Part shown: positions 22,722 through 32,998 of the stretch, in pieces
How the letters are laid out: each line of letters starts with the position of its first letter
How positions within the stretch are numbered: the stretch's first letter is position 1
Assembly (NCBI RefSeq): GCF_000953135.1
Contig: NZ_LN614827.1
Location: 2,757,001 to 2,821,000 of the forward strand
DNA length: 64,000 bases
Origin: Legionella fallonii LLAP-10
GTDB lineage: Bacteria; Pseudomonadota; Gammaproteobacteria; Legionellales; Legionellaceae
Direction: 5' to 3'
Translations under genes and position numbers: made by a program
Notes under the pieces: generated by a model
Database searches by the model: none
Seen by the model: only the letters and a program-made list of their open reading frames with translations
What the model was told of the DNA's origin: nothing

Positions 22722-24809
22722 TTAATTTCTCCTTAAAGACACCAAGTGATGAGCTAATTGCTCAATAGAGCCACAATTTAATAAATCCAAAGGATCTATC
22801 GAGATATTAAATTTATTTTTTAAATCAACCACAAACTCAGTTAAATGCAGTGAATCCATACCCAAATGAGCAACATCCTTTATTTTATTTATCTCATCTT
22901 CGGATAAATTTTTCTTCGCCTTAATCCAACTCAATAGCCATTTATGTACGTCGTTTGGGGCATAACTTGGATGATGTACAGCAGTGACTATTGAATGCGC
23001 TTCATCTTTTGTTCGCCAATGACCAATAATGGGCAGTGATTTATTAAGAAATAATTGTTTTGTCTTTTGTCTTTGAATTTTACCGCTAGTAGTTTTTTGT
23101 AGTGTTTTTGCCGGAATCAGCACTATTTCATAAGGAGCCAATCCATGAGATTTGCTCACCGCATTTTTTATTGCATCAATACACTCTTCATTATTAAAGA
23201 TCTTAGATGACACTATTTCTGAAACAATAACTAATTTTTCCTCGAAGGCACTATTAATTGAAAAAGCAACGGTATATCCCTGTTTTATTCCCGAATAACA
23301 TTGCTCTATTGTTTGCTCTATGTCATGTGGATAATAATTATGGCCACGGATAATAATTAAATCTTTAAATCGCCCCGTAATATATAAATGTTCTTTATGA
23401 ATAAACCCAAGGTCTCCAGTTCGTAAATAAGGCCCCGAACCATCCTGTAAAAAGGAAGTAAATATCTGATTTGCATCAACGGAATCCTCCCAATATCCTT
23501 GGGCAACATAAGGTCCTTTTAACCAAATTTCACCTATATTATCACTTTTCACTACCGTATTATTTTCGGTGTTAACAATAACAACCTCTTGATCTGGCAA
23601 TAACTTACCACAGCTATAAAGTAATTTTCCTTCTACTGCATCCATGGGTAGTACAGAAACGGTATTTTGTCTCAAATCATCTTTATCTAAGTTCAAATAA
23701 ATTACCGGTTCTTTGCGTCCTTTCATCGACACGGCAACAGTAGATTCAGCAAGACCATATGCCGGTACAAAAGCATCATAATTAAAACCACACTCTTTAA
23801 ATTTCTCTGTAAAACGCTGTAACGTATCTGCTTGTATAGGTTCTCCACCAGACATTGCTATGTGAAGAGTACTTAAATCTAAATTACTTTTTTGCTCTTC
23901 TGTTATTTTACTCACACATAGATCATAAGCGAAATTAGGTGCGGAGGTAACCGTACCGCCATGCTCAGAGATATTATGCAGCCAATTATAAGGGTTTCTG
24001 AGAAAATCAAAGGGGGACATAAGATAACAACTAGCACGGTACATGATTGGACCAAATAAATAGCCAATCAATCCCATATCATGATAATAAGGAAGCCAGC
24101 TAACTGCCACATCAGACGATGTTACATTTAACCTTGTCTTTATCCCTTCAAGGTTGGAGATGACATTGGCATGATTCATTATAACGCCCTGAGGCTGTCT
24201 CGTTGAACCGGAAGTATATTGAATGTAGCAGTGTTCAAATGGTTCAGAATCTATCTCATTCAATTTGAGATTTTTTTCTTTCTTTTTCAACGCATCAAGC
24301 TCAACCCAAGGCAAACCAAACATTTGAATCTTATGATGAATAAATGTAGTTTGCGACCAAGAGATTTTAGAAAAATAATTATAAATGGATATAAAAAAAG
24401 GGAGCTTTCTTAATCGACCTATTTTTGCTATGGCGTACAGTTTACTAGTTACTTTCTTTTCAGAAAGAATCAATTTAGGCTGCGAATTTTTGACCACGTT
24501 TTCAAAACGAATAGCGGACTCGACATTAACCGGTGGAGGCAAGGGAACAGCTATAGCCCCAGATATAATACAACCATAAAATGCAGTAATAAAATTAATG
24601 CCAGGTGCAAATAACAATATGACTCTATCCCCGCGTTGGACTTTATTTTGAATTATGGCAGCAATCTCTCTTGCTTTAATGAGCAGCTCAACAAAAGTTA
24701 TGGATTCTGATGAGTGATTGTCATAGGTTGTAAAAGTGAAGGATTGTGTGGGATTGGTATAAGCAGCGCTTTCTAATAATTCAGCTAAATTTTTATAAGG
24801 TTTCGACAT
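22722..24809 (-). CDS. Fatty acyl-AMP ligase (FAAL) fused to a C-terminal acyl carrier domain (695 aa)
   Basis: Activates a fatty acid as acyl-AMP and loads it on a carrier protein. Seen: adenylation motifs QYTSGSTRQPQGVI (198-210), VSWLPYYHDMGLIGY, a YGLAESTVAVS motif, YLRTGDLGF and the RGHNYYPHDIE segment, all in FAAL style; the insertion after RTGDLGFIHKEHLYITGR that distinguishes FAALs from CoA ligases fits. Residues ~620-695 are an ACP with GMDSLHL (phosphopantetheine Ser653). It is divergent from a Rieske oxygenase and hydrolase, suggesting a lipid or lipopeptide tailoring pathway. No NRPS or PKS modules are present in the window. Confidence 0.88.
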   Translation of the reverse strand: MSKPYKNLAELLESAAYTNPTQSFTFTTYDNHSSESITFVELLIKAREIAAIIQNKVQRGDRVILLFAPGINFITAFYGCIISGAIAVPLPPPVNVESAIRFENVVKNSQPKLILSEKKVTSKLYAIAKIGRLRKLPFFISIYNYFSKISWSQTTFIHHKIQMFGLPWVELDALKKKEKNLKLNEIDSEPFEHCYIQYTSGSTRQPQGVIMNHANVISNLEGIKTRLNVTSSDVAVSWLPYYHDMGLIGYLFGPIMYRASCYLMSPFDFLRNPYNWLHNISEHGGTVTSAPNFAYDLCVSKITEEQKSNLDLSTLHIAMSGGEPIQADTLQRFTEKFKECGFNYDAFVPAYGLAESTVAVSMKGRKEPVIYLNLDKDDLRQNTVSVLPMDAVEGKLLYSCGKLLPDQEVVIVNTENNTVVKSDNIGEIWLKGPYVAQGYWEDSVDANQIFTSFLQDGSGPYLRTGDLGFIHKEHLYITGRFKDLIIIRGHNYYPHDIEQTIEQCYSGIKQGYTVAFSINSAFEEKLVIVSEIVSSKIFNNEECIDAIKNAVSKSHGLAPYEIVLIPAKTLQKTTSGKIQRQKTKQLFLNKSLPIIGHWRTKDEAHSIVTAVHHPSYAPNDVHKWLLSWIKAKKNLSEDEINKIKDVAHLGMDSLHLTEFVVDLKNKFNISIDPLDLLNCGSIEQLAHHLVSLRRN

Positions 24810-25228
24810 AGTAACTTCCTAACTCATTCAATTAGACGAGCAAACCAATAACTGTGATTATTAACTCTAATAAGTTTCTTTCGAAACTCGCTGCAGGAAA
24901 TCTATGGCTTCCGTGAATGCTACCTTTGTAAATAGCAACTATATATGAACTGCAGACTGCTATCTTTAAGCATCCGTGCCTGCAGTGAGGGAACTGTTCA
25001 ATTACTGGACAACACTCATATAGTATAGACGATAAAAAATAAAGTTCTTCCTTTTGTAATGAAAATTCGTACCCTAAAAAATTTCCTTATAACTCGATGA
25101 GGCAAGAGGTCTAATAAGATTCACTATACAAAGCATTGTAATAAGGCTTCGATTGGACTTTTTAATGAATTAAGCTAGATTTAGTTTATACAGTTAAATT
25201 TGTTTATACATGCTAGAAATGCGACGTT
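24810..25228. other. 419-bp divergent regulatory region between the FAAL and Rieske genes
   Basis: No gene found. It must hold divergent promoters. CTGCAG occurs three times (near 24891, 24951 and 24980), with tctatagc-type AT-rich stretches between. No named operator identified. Confidence 0.4.
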
Positions 25229-26320
25229 ATGTCATCCAAAACTAAGACAATTAAAAATGAAATCACCACGGACTGGTATACTAGTCCCGATATTTATGAG
25301 CAGGAACAACAGCTGCTTTTCGCAAATAAACTAATTTATATTGGCCATGAATTAATGGTTCCTGACATTAATGATTACCGCGTATTGTCTAATAATACAG
25401 AAATTCTGGTACACAATAAAAACGGTATAGAACTTATTTCTAATATTTGCCGGCACCACCAAGCGCTGATGTTAGAGGGATGCGGGAATAGCAATAAAAT
25501 AGTATGCCCTATTCACATGTGGTGTTATAACAACGAGGGCACCTTATTAAAAACACCTCATTTTAGCCACGAGCACAGCCGTCATCTACCGGTAAAAAAA
25601 TTAAAAACCTGGAGTGGGCTACTCTTTTCTGGTGATTTAGATCCATCTCCAATTTGCTTTGATAATCAATTAATTATAATGGATGATCTGGATTTTACTG
25701 ATTATGCCTACTCTAATAGCGTATCATTCAGACACGATTTTAATTGGAAAGTATTTATTGATAATTATCTCGATGATTATCATGTTAGACCCTTTCACCC
25801 AGGCTTAAGAAACCTGGTTGATTGCAATCAAATCTTATGGCAATTCGGTAAAAACTACTCTAGTCAAAAAGTTGGAATTCAAAAAAATTTATTTAAAAAA
25901 GGTCCTGACGCTTATAAAAACTGGCATCATGCCCTTTTAGAATACCGTAATAATGCCCCGCCAGAATATGGAGCCGTTTGGTTTTTACTCTATCCTAACA
26001 TTATGATTGAACATTACCCTGAGATGCTTACTATCAGCGTGGTCATTCCTGATGGGCCTGAACGATGCATCAATACAGTAGACTTTTTTTATCCTAAAAA
26101 AGTAATAGACACTTATCAAGAGATTATTCATTTATCGCAGATTGCTTATCATGAAACAGCAAAAGAAGATGAAACCATATGCGATCGCATTTTTAGAGGA
26201 AAAAAATCATTAGCGGAACAAGGTATAGATGATACAGGTCCCTATCAACTGCCCAGTGAGGCAGGAATACCGCCCTTTCACGATTACTTATTGAATATCT
26301 TAGGTAAACATTTAAAGTAA
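25229..26320 (+). CDS. Rieske [2Fe-2S] oxygenase, large (alpha) subunit family
   Basis: Non-haem iron mono- or dioxygenase. Seen: Rieske centre C74-R-H76 ... C93-P-I-H96 (CRHHQALMLEGCG then VCPIHMWCYN); mononuclear iron site DNYLDDYHVRPFH with H185 and H190, an aspartate ligand later. Length 363 is at the family norm. It lies opposite an acyl-AMP ligase/ACP gene and upstream of a hydrolase, suggesting hydroxylation or desaturation of an acyl chain rather than aromatic catabolism. No ferredoxin or reductase gene is adjacent, so electron partners are elsewhere. The ribosome site is weak. Confidence 0.88.
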   Translation: MSSKTKTIKNEITTDWYTSPDIYEQEQQLLFANKLIYIGHELMVPDINDYRVLSNNTEILVHNKNGIELISNICRHHQALMLEGCGNSNKIVCPIHMWCYNNEGTLLKTPHFSHEHSRHLPVKKLKTWSGLLFSGDLDPSPICFDNQLIIMDDLDFTDYAYSNSVSFRHDFNWKVFIDNYLDDYHVRPFHPGLRNLVDCNQILWQFGKNYSSQKVGIQKNLFKKGPDAYKNWHHALLEYRNNAPPEYGAVWFLLYPNIMIEHYPEMLTISVVIPDGPERCINTVDFFYPKKVIDTYQEIIHLSQIAYHETAKEDETICDRIFRGKKSLAEQGIDDTGPYQLPSEAGIPPFHDYLLNILGKHLK

Positions 26321-26401
26321 TGAGGAACACCATTAGCTATTCTTCGCAGGACACACATAGTCACAAAATAGTCTAATATAACAATAAACCAAGTCTATTT
26401 A

Positions 26402-27217
26402 TTGACGATGAAAGCTATGGATCATATACATTTAAATGGGGGAGAGCATGCTGTCATGCTGCTTTATGGATTAAGCGGCAGCCCATTAGAAATTATTTAC
26501 CTGGCAACGAAGCTGAATGAAGAGGGCTATTCTGTTGAAATTCCCCACATTCCAGGTTACGAACATTCAGTTCAAGGTGAAATAATTAAACCTCATGAGT
26601 TTTGGGTAAATAGCGCTATAGATTACTTTCATCAAATGAAGAGAAAATATAAATCAGTATCCATAGGAGGTTTATCTGCTGGAGCAGTTCTTTGTCTTCG
26701 ATTAGCTGAGCTAGTAGGTAATGAGGTGTCCGCTTTAATTCTATTGTCAACAACCTTATATACCGATGGATGGAGCATTCCTTGGTATCAAGTATTTCTC
26801 CCTTTACTTTATTTTAGTCCATTCCGCTATAAGCTATCTTTTAAAGAAAGTGAACCATTTGGCATTAAAAATCTTGAGCGTCGTGCAATAGCATCCAAAG
26901 GCATGACCGAGAACGCTGTCTCCATTACAGGAGGCTCAGCAATATCTCTATTTAAACTCTATCAAGCACGTCAACTCAATCATCTTGTGATCAAAAATTT
27001 ATCGTTAATTACCTGCCCAACACTAGTCATTCATGCAGTAGAGGATGATACAGCCAGTTTAAAAAATATGGAGCTCGTTTTGGCAAACATCTCATCACCT
27101 TTTGTGAAACAATTAACTTTACAAGACAGTTATCATATTATTACGGTGGATAATGAAAAAGAAAAAGTCGTGCAATCATGTATTGATTTCCTCCAACAAG
27201 CTTTATTAGACGGCTAA
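26402..27217 (+). CDS. Alpha/beta hydrolase, carboxylesterase-like
   Basis: Seen: MLLYGLSGSPLEII (oxyanion loop), then SIGGLSAGAVLCLR with nucleophile S92 counted from TTG 26402, aspartate in VIHAVEDDTASL and histidine in DSYHIITVD, the triad order of the Est30/monoacylglycerol-lipase type. About 270 residues, single domain, no signal peptide. Start may be TTG 26402 or ATG 26408; neither has a clear ribosome site. It lies 80 bases after the Rieske gene in the same direction, so probably one transcript; it may act as a thioesterase releasing an acyl product. That role is inferred. Confidence 0.8.
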   Translation: MTMKAMDHIHLNGGEHAVMLLYGLSGSPLEIIYLATKLNEEGYSVEIPHIPGYEHSVQGEIIKPHEFWVNSAIDYFHQMKRKYKSVSIGGLSAGAVLCLRLAELVGNEVSALILLSTTLYTDGWSIPWYQVFLPLLYFSPFRYKLSFKESEPFGIKNLERRAIASKGMTENAVSITGGSAISLFKLYQARQLNHLVIKNLSLITCPTLVIHAVEDDTASLKNMELVLANISSPFVKQLTLQDSYHIITVDNEKEKVVQSCIDFLQQALLDG

Positions 27218-27263
27218 GGGCTTGCTAGTCATTTTAGGCTTGGAAATCACTGATAAAGTACTT

Positions 27264-28016
27264 TTATCCTTGACGCATATCGAAAAAATACCAACCAAAG
27301 TGAAACAGCATATGCGCGAAAATTGCAGCAATCACTCCATATTGCCAGAATAAAAAGCCAAACACCAAAGACTGCCATAGGCAAAGTAATAAAATAGAAT
27401 AAATTAATCGTCTACTTGAGCGACATCCAGCGGCCAGATAGACCGGAATCTGCCCCACGCCAAACATCAACCCACTTAAAACAATGGAAGTCCATATAAT
27501 GGCATTACTATTTTGGCCAGCAAAAAGGATGGCAAAAAATACAATTAAGTTCATTAACCCCCATCGAGCAATGACTTCCTCGACAACACCACCATAGAGA
27601 ACACAACCGTCAAGACGCAAAGCCTGACGCAAATTGGCCATTACTTTAAAACTATGCTCATCAAGAATCTTACCCACCACAGCATAATAAAGAATGAAAA
27701 AAATAAGTAATCCAAAAAGAGCACAAAAAAGAGTAGGTAATAAAATAATCTTAAACGCATCAAAACCGGCTTTACCTTGCAAAAGCGCTTCGAGTAAAGG
27801 AGCATGTAATCCAGTTCGAAACGATAAAACAGCTCCGGCAAAACTCATGACAAATACCATAAAGAGCGTTTGTATTATCGCAAAGCGACTCATTCTCTTT
27901 TTCAGTTCATCGGTATTATTGGGTAGTAGAAAATAAATTAGCCGTGTTATTGTAATGCAAACACCAGGAACAGAGAGACAAAACAATACAATAATTAAAG
28001 GCCAATCGATTATCAT
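27264..28016 (-). CDS. CPBP-like (Abi) intramembrane protein
   Basis: Seen: 250 residues with about seven or eight membrane helices. The CPBP signature appears as YGGVVEEVIARWGL (E146, E147, R151), then FGVGQIPVY and HMLFHFGWYFFD. In this family, motif 2 normally has FxxxH; here the H position reads Q (FGVGQ), so proteolytic activity is doubtful. The C-terminal HxxxH remains. Known: CPBP proteins include CAAX prenyl proteases and bacteriocin-immunity-type proteins. The stop overlaps the rsmB region: its start overlaps the rsmB stop by 4 bases, so it is the tail of the def-fmt-rsmB transcript. Confidence 0.72.
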   Translation of the reverse strand: MIIDWPLIIVLFCLSVPGVCITITRLIYFLLPNNTDELKKRMSRFAIIQTLFMVFVMSFAGAVLSFRTGLHAPLLEALLQGKAGFDAFKIILLPTLFCALFGLLIFFILYYAVVGKILDEHSFKVMANLRQALRLDGCVLYGGVVEEVIARWGLMNLIVFFAILFAGQNSNAIIWTSIVLSGLMFGVGQIPVYLAAGCRSSRRLIYSILLLCLWQSLVFGFLFWQYGVIAAIFAHMLFHFGWYFFDMRQG

Positions 28017-29344
28017 TTCTCATCCTTTAGTAACACACTATAGAAAAAGCCATCCATTCCCTGCTCTCCGGGTAAAATTTGTTGTCCATGTCCTGTTGCT
28101 CTTCCCCATGCACCATTAATTTTAACTATAGTGCAATCAGAATGTGTTGCTACAAATTTGGCAATTTGTTTCTCATTTTCTTCAGAAATAACGGAACAAG
28201 TGGCATAAACCATTAAACCACCTGGAGCCAATAATGGCCATAAAGAACGCAACATAGCATACTGCACCTGAGTAACAGCTATAATTTCTTCTTCTGTACG
28301 CAGCAGCTTAATATCTGCATGCCTCCTTATCACTCCCGTGGCTGAACAGGGGGCATCTAATAAAATACGGTCAAAACGCTGCCCATCCCACCATTGTTGC
28401 GGAGACAAGGCATTCCCTTCTAATAAAGTCGCTTGTAAACGTAGTCGCGTTAGATTTTCACCAACTCGTTTCAGTCGCTTAGGCTCAACATCTATAGCAA
28501 CACATTCTTTAAGGTTAGGTTCACGCTCCAACATATGGCACGTTTTACCGCCAGGGGCACAACAAGCATCTAATACGCGCAACCCCGGCTCTAAGGACAA
28601 TAAAGATGCGGCCAACTGTGCTGCTCCATCCTGCACCGAAATCCAACCCTCTGCAAAACCAGGAAGACTGTGCACATCACAGGGAACTTTTAGAGTAACT
28701 CCCTCTGGTGCAGCACAATGAGTCACTGCTTCCATCCCAGCCTCTTGCAGTATTTTTAAATACTCATCTACCGATTTTTTTCTTAAATTCACGCGTAAGG
28801 TCATGGGAGGATGAGCATCATTAGATGCAGCAATACTTTGCCAATCATTAGGCCAGTCAGCCTGTAAATGTTTCAATAAATAATTAGGTTGACCATAAAG
28901 AAAAGCTGCATCATTAGCTAAGGTAGCAATAATCTCATTCTGCTGACGACAAAAATTTCTTAAAACCGCGTTGATAAGGCCTTTAGCCCATATTTTTTTT
29001 ATTTTTTCCAATAAAGCGACTGTTTCTTTAACCACCGCATAATCAGGGATGTGCATATAGTGTAATTGATAAAACCCCATTAACAAGATAATCCATATTT
29101 CTATCTCTTTGGGCTTTTTTTTCACCAAATGACCGGCCATAGCTTCTAACCTAAAATAATGCCGACAAAATCCGAAGCACAATTCTTTGGTCATAGGAGA
29201 CAGTTCAGCAGAGGCGGGCATCAGTTGAGATAAAGAGGCTTTATCCACTAATAATGAAGTCAGTATTTTTAGGGCCTGAAGCCGTTCATTAGGCTTCTTT
29301 TGAACAATAGAATCCCCAGGCGTCCCGGTTTTCTTTTTTTTCAT
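28013..29344 (-). CDS. rsmB: 16S rRNA m5C967 methyltransferase RsmB
   Basis: Methylates C967 of 16S rRNA with SAM. Seen: N-terminal NusB-like helical domain (residues ~20-150, with [19 protein letters not shown]), then an RNA-recognition segment and a Rossmann methyltransferase: [17 protein letters not shown] (SAM loop), [38 protein letters not shown] (the PC motif) and [14 protein letters not shown] (TC motif, catalytic Cys). Length 443 is usual. Overlaps fmt by 4 bases, forming the conserved def-fmt-rsmB operon. Confidence 0.95.
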   Translation of the reverse strand: MKKKKTGTPGDSIVQKKPNERLQALKILTSLLVDKASLSQLMPASAELSPMTKELCFGFCRHYFRLEAMAGHLVKKKPKEIEIWIILLMGFYQLHYMHIPDYAVVKETVALLEKIKKIWAKGLINAVLRNFCRQQNEIIATLANDAAFLYGQPNYLLKHLQADWPNDWQSIAASNDAHPPMTLRVNLRKKSVDEYLKILQEAGMEAVTHCAAPEGVTLKVPCDVHSLPGFAEGWISVQDGAAQLAASLLSLEPGLRVLDACCAPGGKTCHMLEREPNLKECVAIDVEPKRLKRVGENLTRLRLQATLLEGNALSPQQWWDGQRFDRILLDAPCSATGVIRRHADIKLLRTEEEIIAVTQVQYAMLRSLWPLLAPGGLMVYATCSVISEENEKQIAKFVATHSDCTIVKINGAWGRATGHGQQILPGEQGMDGFFYSVLLKDEK

Positions 29345-30285
29345 TGCAATACCAGGCCTGTATGCAAAGTGGTTTTACCAGAGTTTAACCAGTCAGCCAC
29401 AGTAACAGCCTTAGCTCCGGGAAATTGAATCTTAGTCACCAGTAGTCCTTGATCACCTGTACTGACAAGCATTCCTTTTTTATCCAATTGGACAATGGTT
29501 CCTGGGGGTTGGGAACACGTTACATTAACTACTTGAGCTTGATGAATACGCAAAACGTCTTGTTCCAAATTAGTATAAGCGATAGGCCAGGGGTTAAAAG
29601 CACGAATTTTCCTATCAATCGCGATGGCAGAATCTCCCCAGTGAATTAATGCATCTTCCTTATTAATTTTACCGGCATAGGTTACCAATTCATTATTTTG
29701 TTTCTCTGGTTGCACTGTATTTCCCGCTAATGCATCCAAAGTAGCTAATAAAGGTTGAGCAGAAATTTGTGCTAAGCGATCATGCAGGCTTCCTGCTGTA
29801 TCAAGAGAAGTTATAGGACATTCTACTGTACACAACATATCACCCGTATCCATTCCTACATCCATTTGCATGAGAGTTACACCGGAATAACTATCCCCAT
29901 GCAAAACCGCATGTTGAATAGGAGATGCACCACGCCATCTAGGCAATACTGATGCATGGACATTAACACAGCCTAATCGAGGTATATCCAATACTGCTTT
30001 GGGTAATATGAGCCCATAGGCAATAACCACTATCACATCAGGTTTTAAGGCGGCCAGCTCAGCAATGGATTCAGGGGTCTTAAAATTAACCGGTTGGTAG
30101 ACGGGAAGATTATGCGCTAAAGCCCATTCTTTTACAGCAGAAGCCTGCAATTTACGTCCACGCCCCGCGGGACGATCCGGCTGGGTATAAATCGCTGTAA
30201 GATGATGTTCTGATTGATTTAGCGCGTTAAGACAAGGCAATCCAAATTCAGGGGTGCCTGCAAAAACAATATTCAAACCACTCAT
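29341..30285 (-). CDS. fmt: Methionyl-tRNA formyltransferase
   Basis: Formylates initiator Met-tRNA using 10-formyl-THF. Seen: [14 protein letters not shown] at the N-terminus, the catalytic block [24 protein letters not shown] (N, H) and [15 protein letters not shown] (D), with a C-terminal OB-like domain starting near residue 205 ([14 protein letters not shown]). Length 314 is the family norm. Overlaps def and rsmB by 4 bases each. The ATG is 4 bases before the def stop, implying coupling. Confidence 0.96.
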   Translation of the reverse strand: MSGLNIVFAGTPEFGLPCLNALNQSEHHLTAIYTQPDRPAGRGRKLQASAVKEWALAHNLPVYQPVNFKTPESIAELAALKPDVIVVIAYGLILPKAVLDIPRLGCVNVHASVLPRWRGASPIQHAVLHGDSYSGVTLMQMDVGMDTGDMLCTVECPITSLDTAGSLHDRLAQISAQPLLATLDALAGNTVQPEKQNNELVTYAGKINKEDALIHWGDSAIAIDRKIRAFNPWPIAYTNLEQDVLRIHQAQVVNVTCSQPPGTIVQLDKKGMLVSTGDQGLLVTKIQFPGAKAVTVADWLNSGKTTLHTGLVLQ

Positions 30286-30797
30286 GATTTTCGAGCTTGT
30301 TGACGTCGCTTGAATTTGTCCAGTTTTTTTCGAGCTAACATCCTTTTCAATGGCGATAATAAATCAACAAACAATTTACCATTGAGGTGATCGATTTCAT
30401 GCTGCAAGCATTCTCCCAGCAGACCATCAGCGCTAATTTCAAAGGGCTTACCGGTGCGATCTAATGCTTTAACAGTCACTTTTTCTGCTCTTATTACTGT
30501 ATCGTAGGCACTCGGAACGGATAAACATCCCTCTTCATATTCTTTTTCACCTTCAGAGGCAATGATTTCGGGATTAATAATAACCAATTGATTACTTTTA
30601 TCACCAATAACATCGATGACTGACAAGCGTAGGTTAATACCTATCTGTGGTGCCGCAAGACCAACCCCTCTTGCGTGATACATAGTATCAAACATATCGT
30701 CAATCAAAGTTTGTAAATTATCATCAAAAGTTTCGACCGGCGTAGAAACTTTTCTTAGTCTCTCATCGGGTAAATAAAGAATCTTGCGAATAGCCAT
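30282..30797 (-). CDS. def: Peptide deformylase
   Basis: Metalloenzyme removing N-formyl from new proteins. Seen: motif [11 protein letters not shown] (residues 44-53), motif [10 protein letters not shown] with metal ligand C91, motif [12 protein letters not shown] with ligands H133 and H137 and catalytic E134. Length 171 is standard type I. First gene of the def-fmt-rsmB operon; divergent from the LysM-protein gene with an 89-base gap that must hold both promoters. Confidence 0.96.
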   Translation of the reverse strand: MAIRKILYLPDERLRKVSTPVETFDDNLQTLIDDMFDTMYHARGVGLAAPQIGINLRLSVIDVIGDKSNQLVIINPEIIASEGEKEYEEGCLSVPSAYDTVIRAEKVTVKALDRTGKPFEISADGLLGECLQHEIDHLNGKLFVDLLSPLKRMLARKKLDKFKRRQQARKS

Positions 30798-30886
30798 TGC
30801 TTATCTGGTTCTCTTTATGGGAATCGTGATATTATCTCCTATCTACAGTATTGCCGCAAGAGATCACGATTTACAAAGGAATGTGC

Positions 30887-31924
30887 ATGAGATTTTTTCT
30901 TCTCTTATTCTGCTTCTTCATATCGACAACCAATTATGCGCTAAGCCTCCGATCCGATTCCCCCTCTCGTTACGTAATCCAAAAAGGAGATACGCTATGG
31001 AGCATTGCTAGTCGCTATTTGAAAAATCCCTGGGAATGGAAAGAACTATGGCATGCAAATCCCAATATAAAAAACCCTAACCGTTTGTACGAGGGTGCGG
31101 TCATTGTTTTAGATTATTATAAAAACACACCTTATCTAAGAGTGCTATCCAATGGAACCATTAAACTTTCGCCCACTGTTCGTCCTACACCATTTGGAGA
31201 AGTAGTACCACCAATCCCCTTAGGCGATATAAGACCCTTTCTCGATGAATCTTTAATCTTGGACGAAGATGTTTTAAATCATGCTCCCTACGTAGTTGCT
31301 TATGTAGGGGAATATATGATTGGCGGACAAGGCGATGAAATTTACGTCAAAGGACTACATCCATCCCGGGAATTGTCCGTGGGAGGAACTATTGCCTATT
31401 CAATATTCAGATCAGGAAGGGATTACACTGATCCGATAACAAGTGAACTACTAGGATATAAGGCTTCTCTAGTCGGTTACGGTGAATTAGTCGCCGGCGG
31501 AGATCCTGCAACCGTCTTATTGACTAGTATAAATGCCGGCATAAAAAAAGAAGATAAGGTGCTAATTAACGATAGTCCTGAGTTTGATTTCTCTTTTGAA
31601 CCAGCAGCGCCCTCTGTTTCGGTATCTGGTTGCATTATTGAACTTCCAGATGGAATGCCGGGAGGTAATAGTCAATCGGCCATTGGTGGTGTCGCAATAA
31701 TTAACATTGGCGCGAATGCTGGTCTCAAGGCGGGAGATGTACTTGGAATATATAAAAAGCCACGAACAGTTAAAGATCCTAAAAACTATCTCGTTCCTAT
31801 TCTCTTGCCTCCTGAACGCATTGGTGAAGCGATGGTGTTTCGTGCATTTACCAAAACCAGCTTTGTTTTAATTGTTCGCTCCACACGCCCTGTTTACTTA
31901 TTAGATTTAGTGACTAACCCATGA
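30887..31924 (+). CDS. Exported LysM-domain protein (345 aa)
   Basis: Seen: signal peptide (FFLLLFCFFISTTNYALS), then one LysM domain (residues ~29-75: YVIQKGDTLWSIASRYL, NPNIKNPNRLYEGAVIVL) that binds peptidoglycan glycan strands. The remaining ~270 residues are beta-rich without a recognised catalytic motif. ATG 30887 is chosen because AAAGGA lies 6 bases upstream; a longer frame would lengthen the signal. It overlaps dprA by 4 bases. LysM genes next to dprA and topA are a conserved arrangement in Gammaproteobacteria. Likely a periplasmic wall-associated protein. Confidence 0.87.
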   Translation: MRFFLLLFCFFISTTNYALSLRSDSPSRYVIQKGDTLWSIASRYLKNPWEWKELWHANPNIKNPNRLYEGAVIVLDYYKNTPYLRVLSNGTIKLSPTVRPTPFGEVVPPIPLGDIRPFLDESLILDEDVLNHAPYVVAYVGEYMIGGQGDEIYVKGLHPSRELSVGGTIAYSIFRSGRDYTDPITSELLGYKASLVGYGELVAGGDPATVLLTSINAGIKKEDKVLINDSPEFDFSFEPAAPSVSVSGCIIELPDGMPGGNSQSAIGGVAIINIGANAGLKAGDVLGIYKKPRTVKDPKNYLVPILLPPERIGEAMVFRAFTKTSFVLIVRSTRPVYLLDLVTNP

Positions 31925-32997
31925 ATCAATTACCCTACTACCTCGCCTTAAATAGAATGAATAAAATTGGCCCAAGAACCATAGCCAAATTAGAAAAACG
32001 TTGGCCTAATTTGCAGGAGATGTTTCAACTCTCCGCCCAAGAATTAGAAAGTGCGGGTTTGCCCCCTTTATTAGCTCATACCATTACAACATTTGATCTA
32101 AAGGAAATTGAGACGGATTTAAATTGGATGGAACAGAGCAAAGACCATCACTTGTTAACATGGAGTTGCGCTAATTATCCCCAGCTATTAAAAGAAATTG
32201 CCGATCCACCTGTAGTCTTGTATGCCAAAGGACAACTGTCTTGCCTTCAACGCCCCACCCTGGCAATTGTTGGCAGCCGTAATCCATCCATCACAGGCAG
32301 TGATAATGCCAAACAGTTTGCCAAAGAACTGTCAACTCACCCACTCACGATTGTCAGTGGTTTAGCTTTAGGAATAGACGCTCAGGCTCATATAGGATGT
32401 TTGGAAGTGGGAGGACAGACGATAGCCGTTTTAGGAACAGGTATTGATTGCATTTATCCTCAACGCCATAGGCAATTAGCAGAGCAAATTACCCAAAATG
32501 GCCTATTACTTTCAGAATTTCCATTAAAAAGTCCGCCAATCGCTGGACATTTTCCACGCAGAAATCGTATAATAAGTGGTTTGTCATTATGCATTTTGGT
32601 TATAGAGGCAGCAATAAAAAGTGGCTCTTTAATCACAGCAAGAATGGCTTTAGAGCAAAATCGAGATGTATTGGCTATACCAGGCTCCATTCATAATCCA
32701 TTGGCTCGAGGCTGCCATTACTTGTTACAACAAGGTGCTAAATTAGTAACTTCAGTAAATGATGTTCTCGATGAGTTAAAAATTGAACATCATACTATGT
32801 TTACCGACGAGAAACCGATTTTTTCCCTTGCCAGCGGGAATAAAAACCTAGTAAAGTTCATTGGATTTGAAACGACAACAGTCGATCAAATTATTAAGCG
32901 CAGTGGATACAGTGTAGAAGAGGTCACTGGCCAACTTGCAGAATTGGAATTATTAGGAACTATTGTATCAGTCCCTGGCGGCTATATGAGGTGTTAA
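31921..32997 (+). CDS. dprA: DNA processing protein DprA (Smf)
   Basis: Loads RecA on incoming single-stranded DNA in natural transformation. Seen: N-terminal helix-hairpin region (ALNRMNKIGPRTIAKLEKRW), the Rossmann core with IVGSRNPSITG, IVSGLALGIDAQAHIG, TIAVLGTGIDCIYP, LLSEFPL and FPRRNRIISGLS, and a C-terminal winged helix (DQIIKRSGYSVEEVTGQLAELELLG). Length 358 is normal. Overlaps the LysM gene by 4 bases and is followed 1 base later by smg. Legionella is naturally competent, so the gene is expected. Confidence 0.95.
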   Translation: MNQLPYYLALNRMNKIGPRTIAKLEKRWPNLQEMFQLSAQELESAGLPPLLAHTITTFDLKEIETDLNWMEQSKDHHLLTWSCANYPQLLKEIADPPVVLYAKGQLSCLQRPTLAIVGSRNPSITGSDNAKQFAKELSTHPLTIVSGLALGIDAQAHIGCLEVGGQTIAVLGTGIDCIYPQRHRQLAEQITQNGLLLSEFPLKSPPIAGHFPRRNRIISGLSLCILVIEAAIKSGSLITARMALEQNRDVLAIPGSIHNPLARGCHYLLQQGAKLVTSVNDVLDELKIEHHTMFTDEKPIFSLASGNKNLVKFIGFETTTVDQIIKRSGYSVEEVTGQLAELELLGTIVSVPGGYMRC

Positions 32998-32998
32998 T

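Noticed and set aside
28338..28721. Plus-strand frame opposite rsmB
   Set aside because: Antisense shadow of a well-supported rsmB; no ribosome site.
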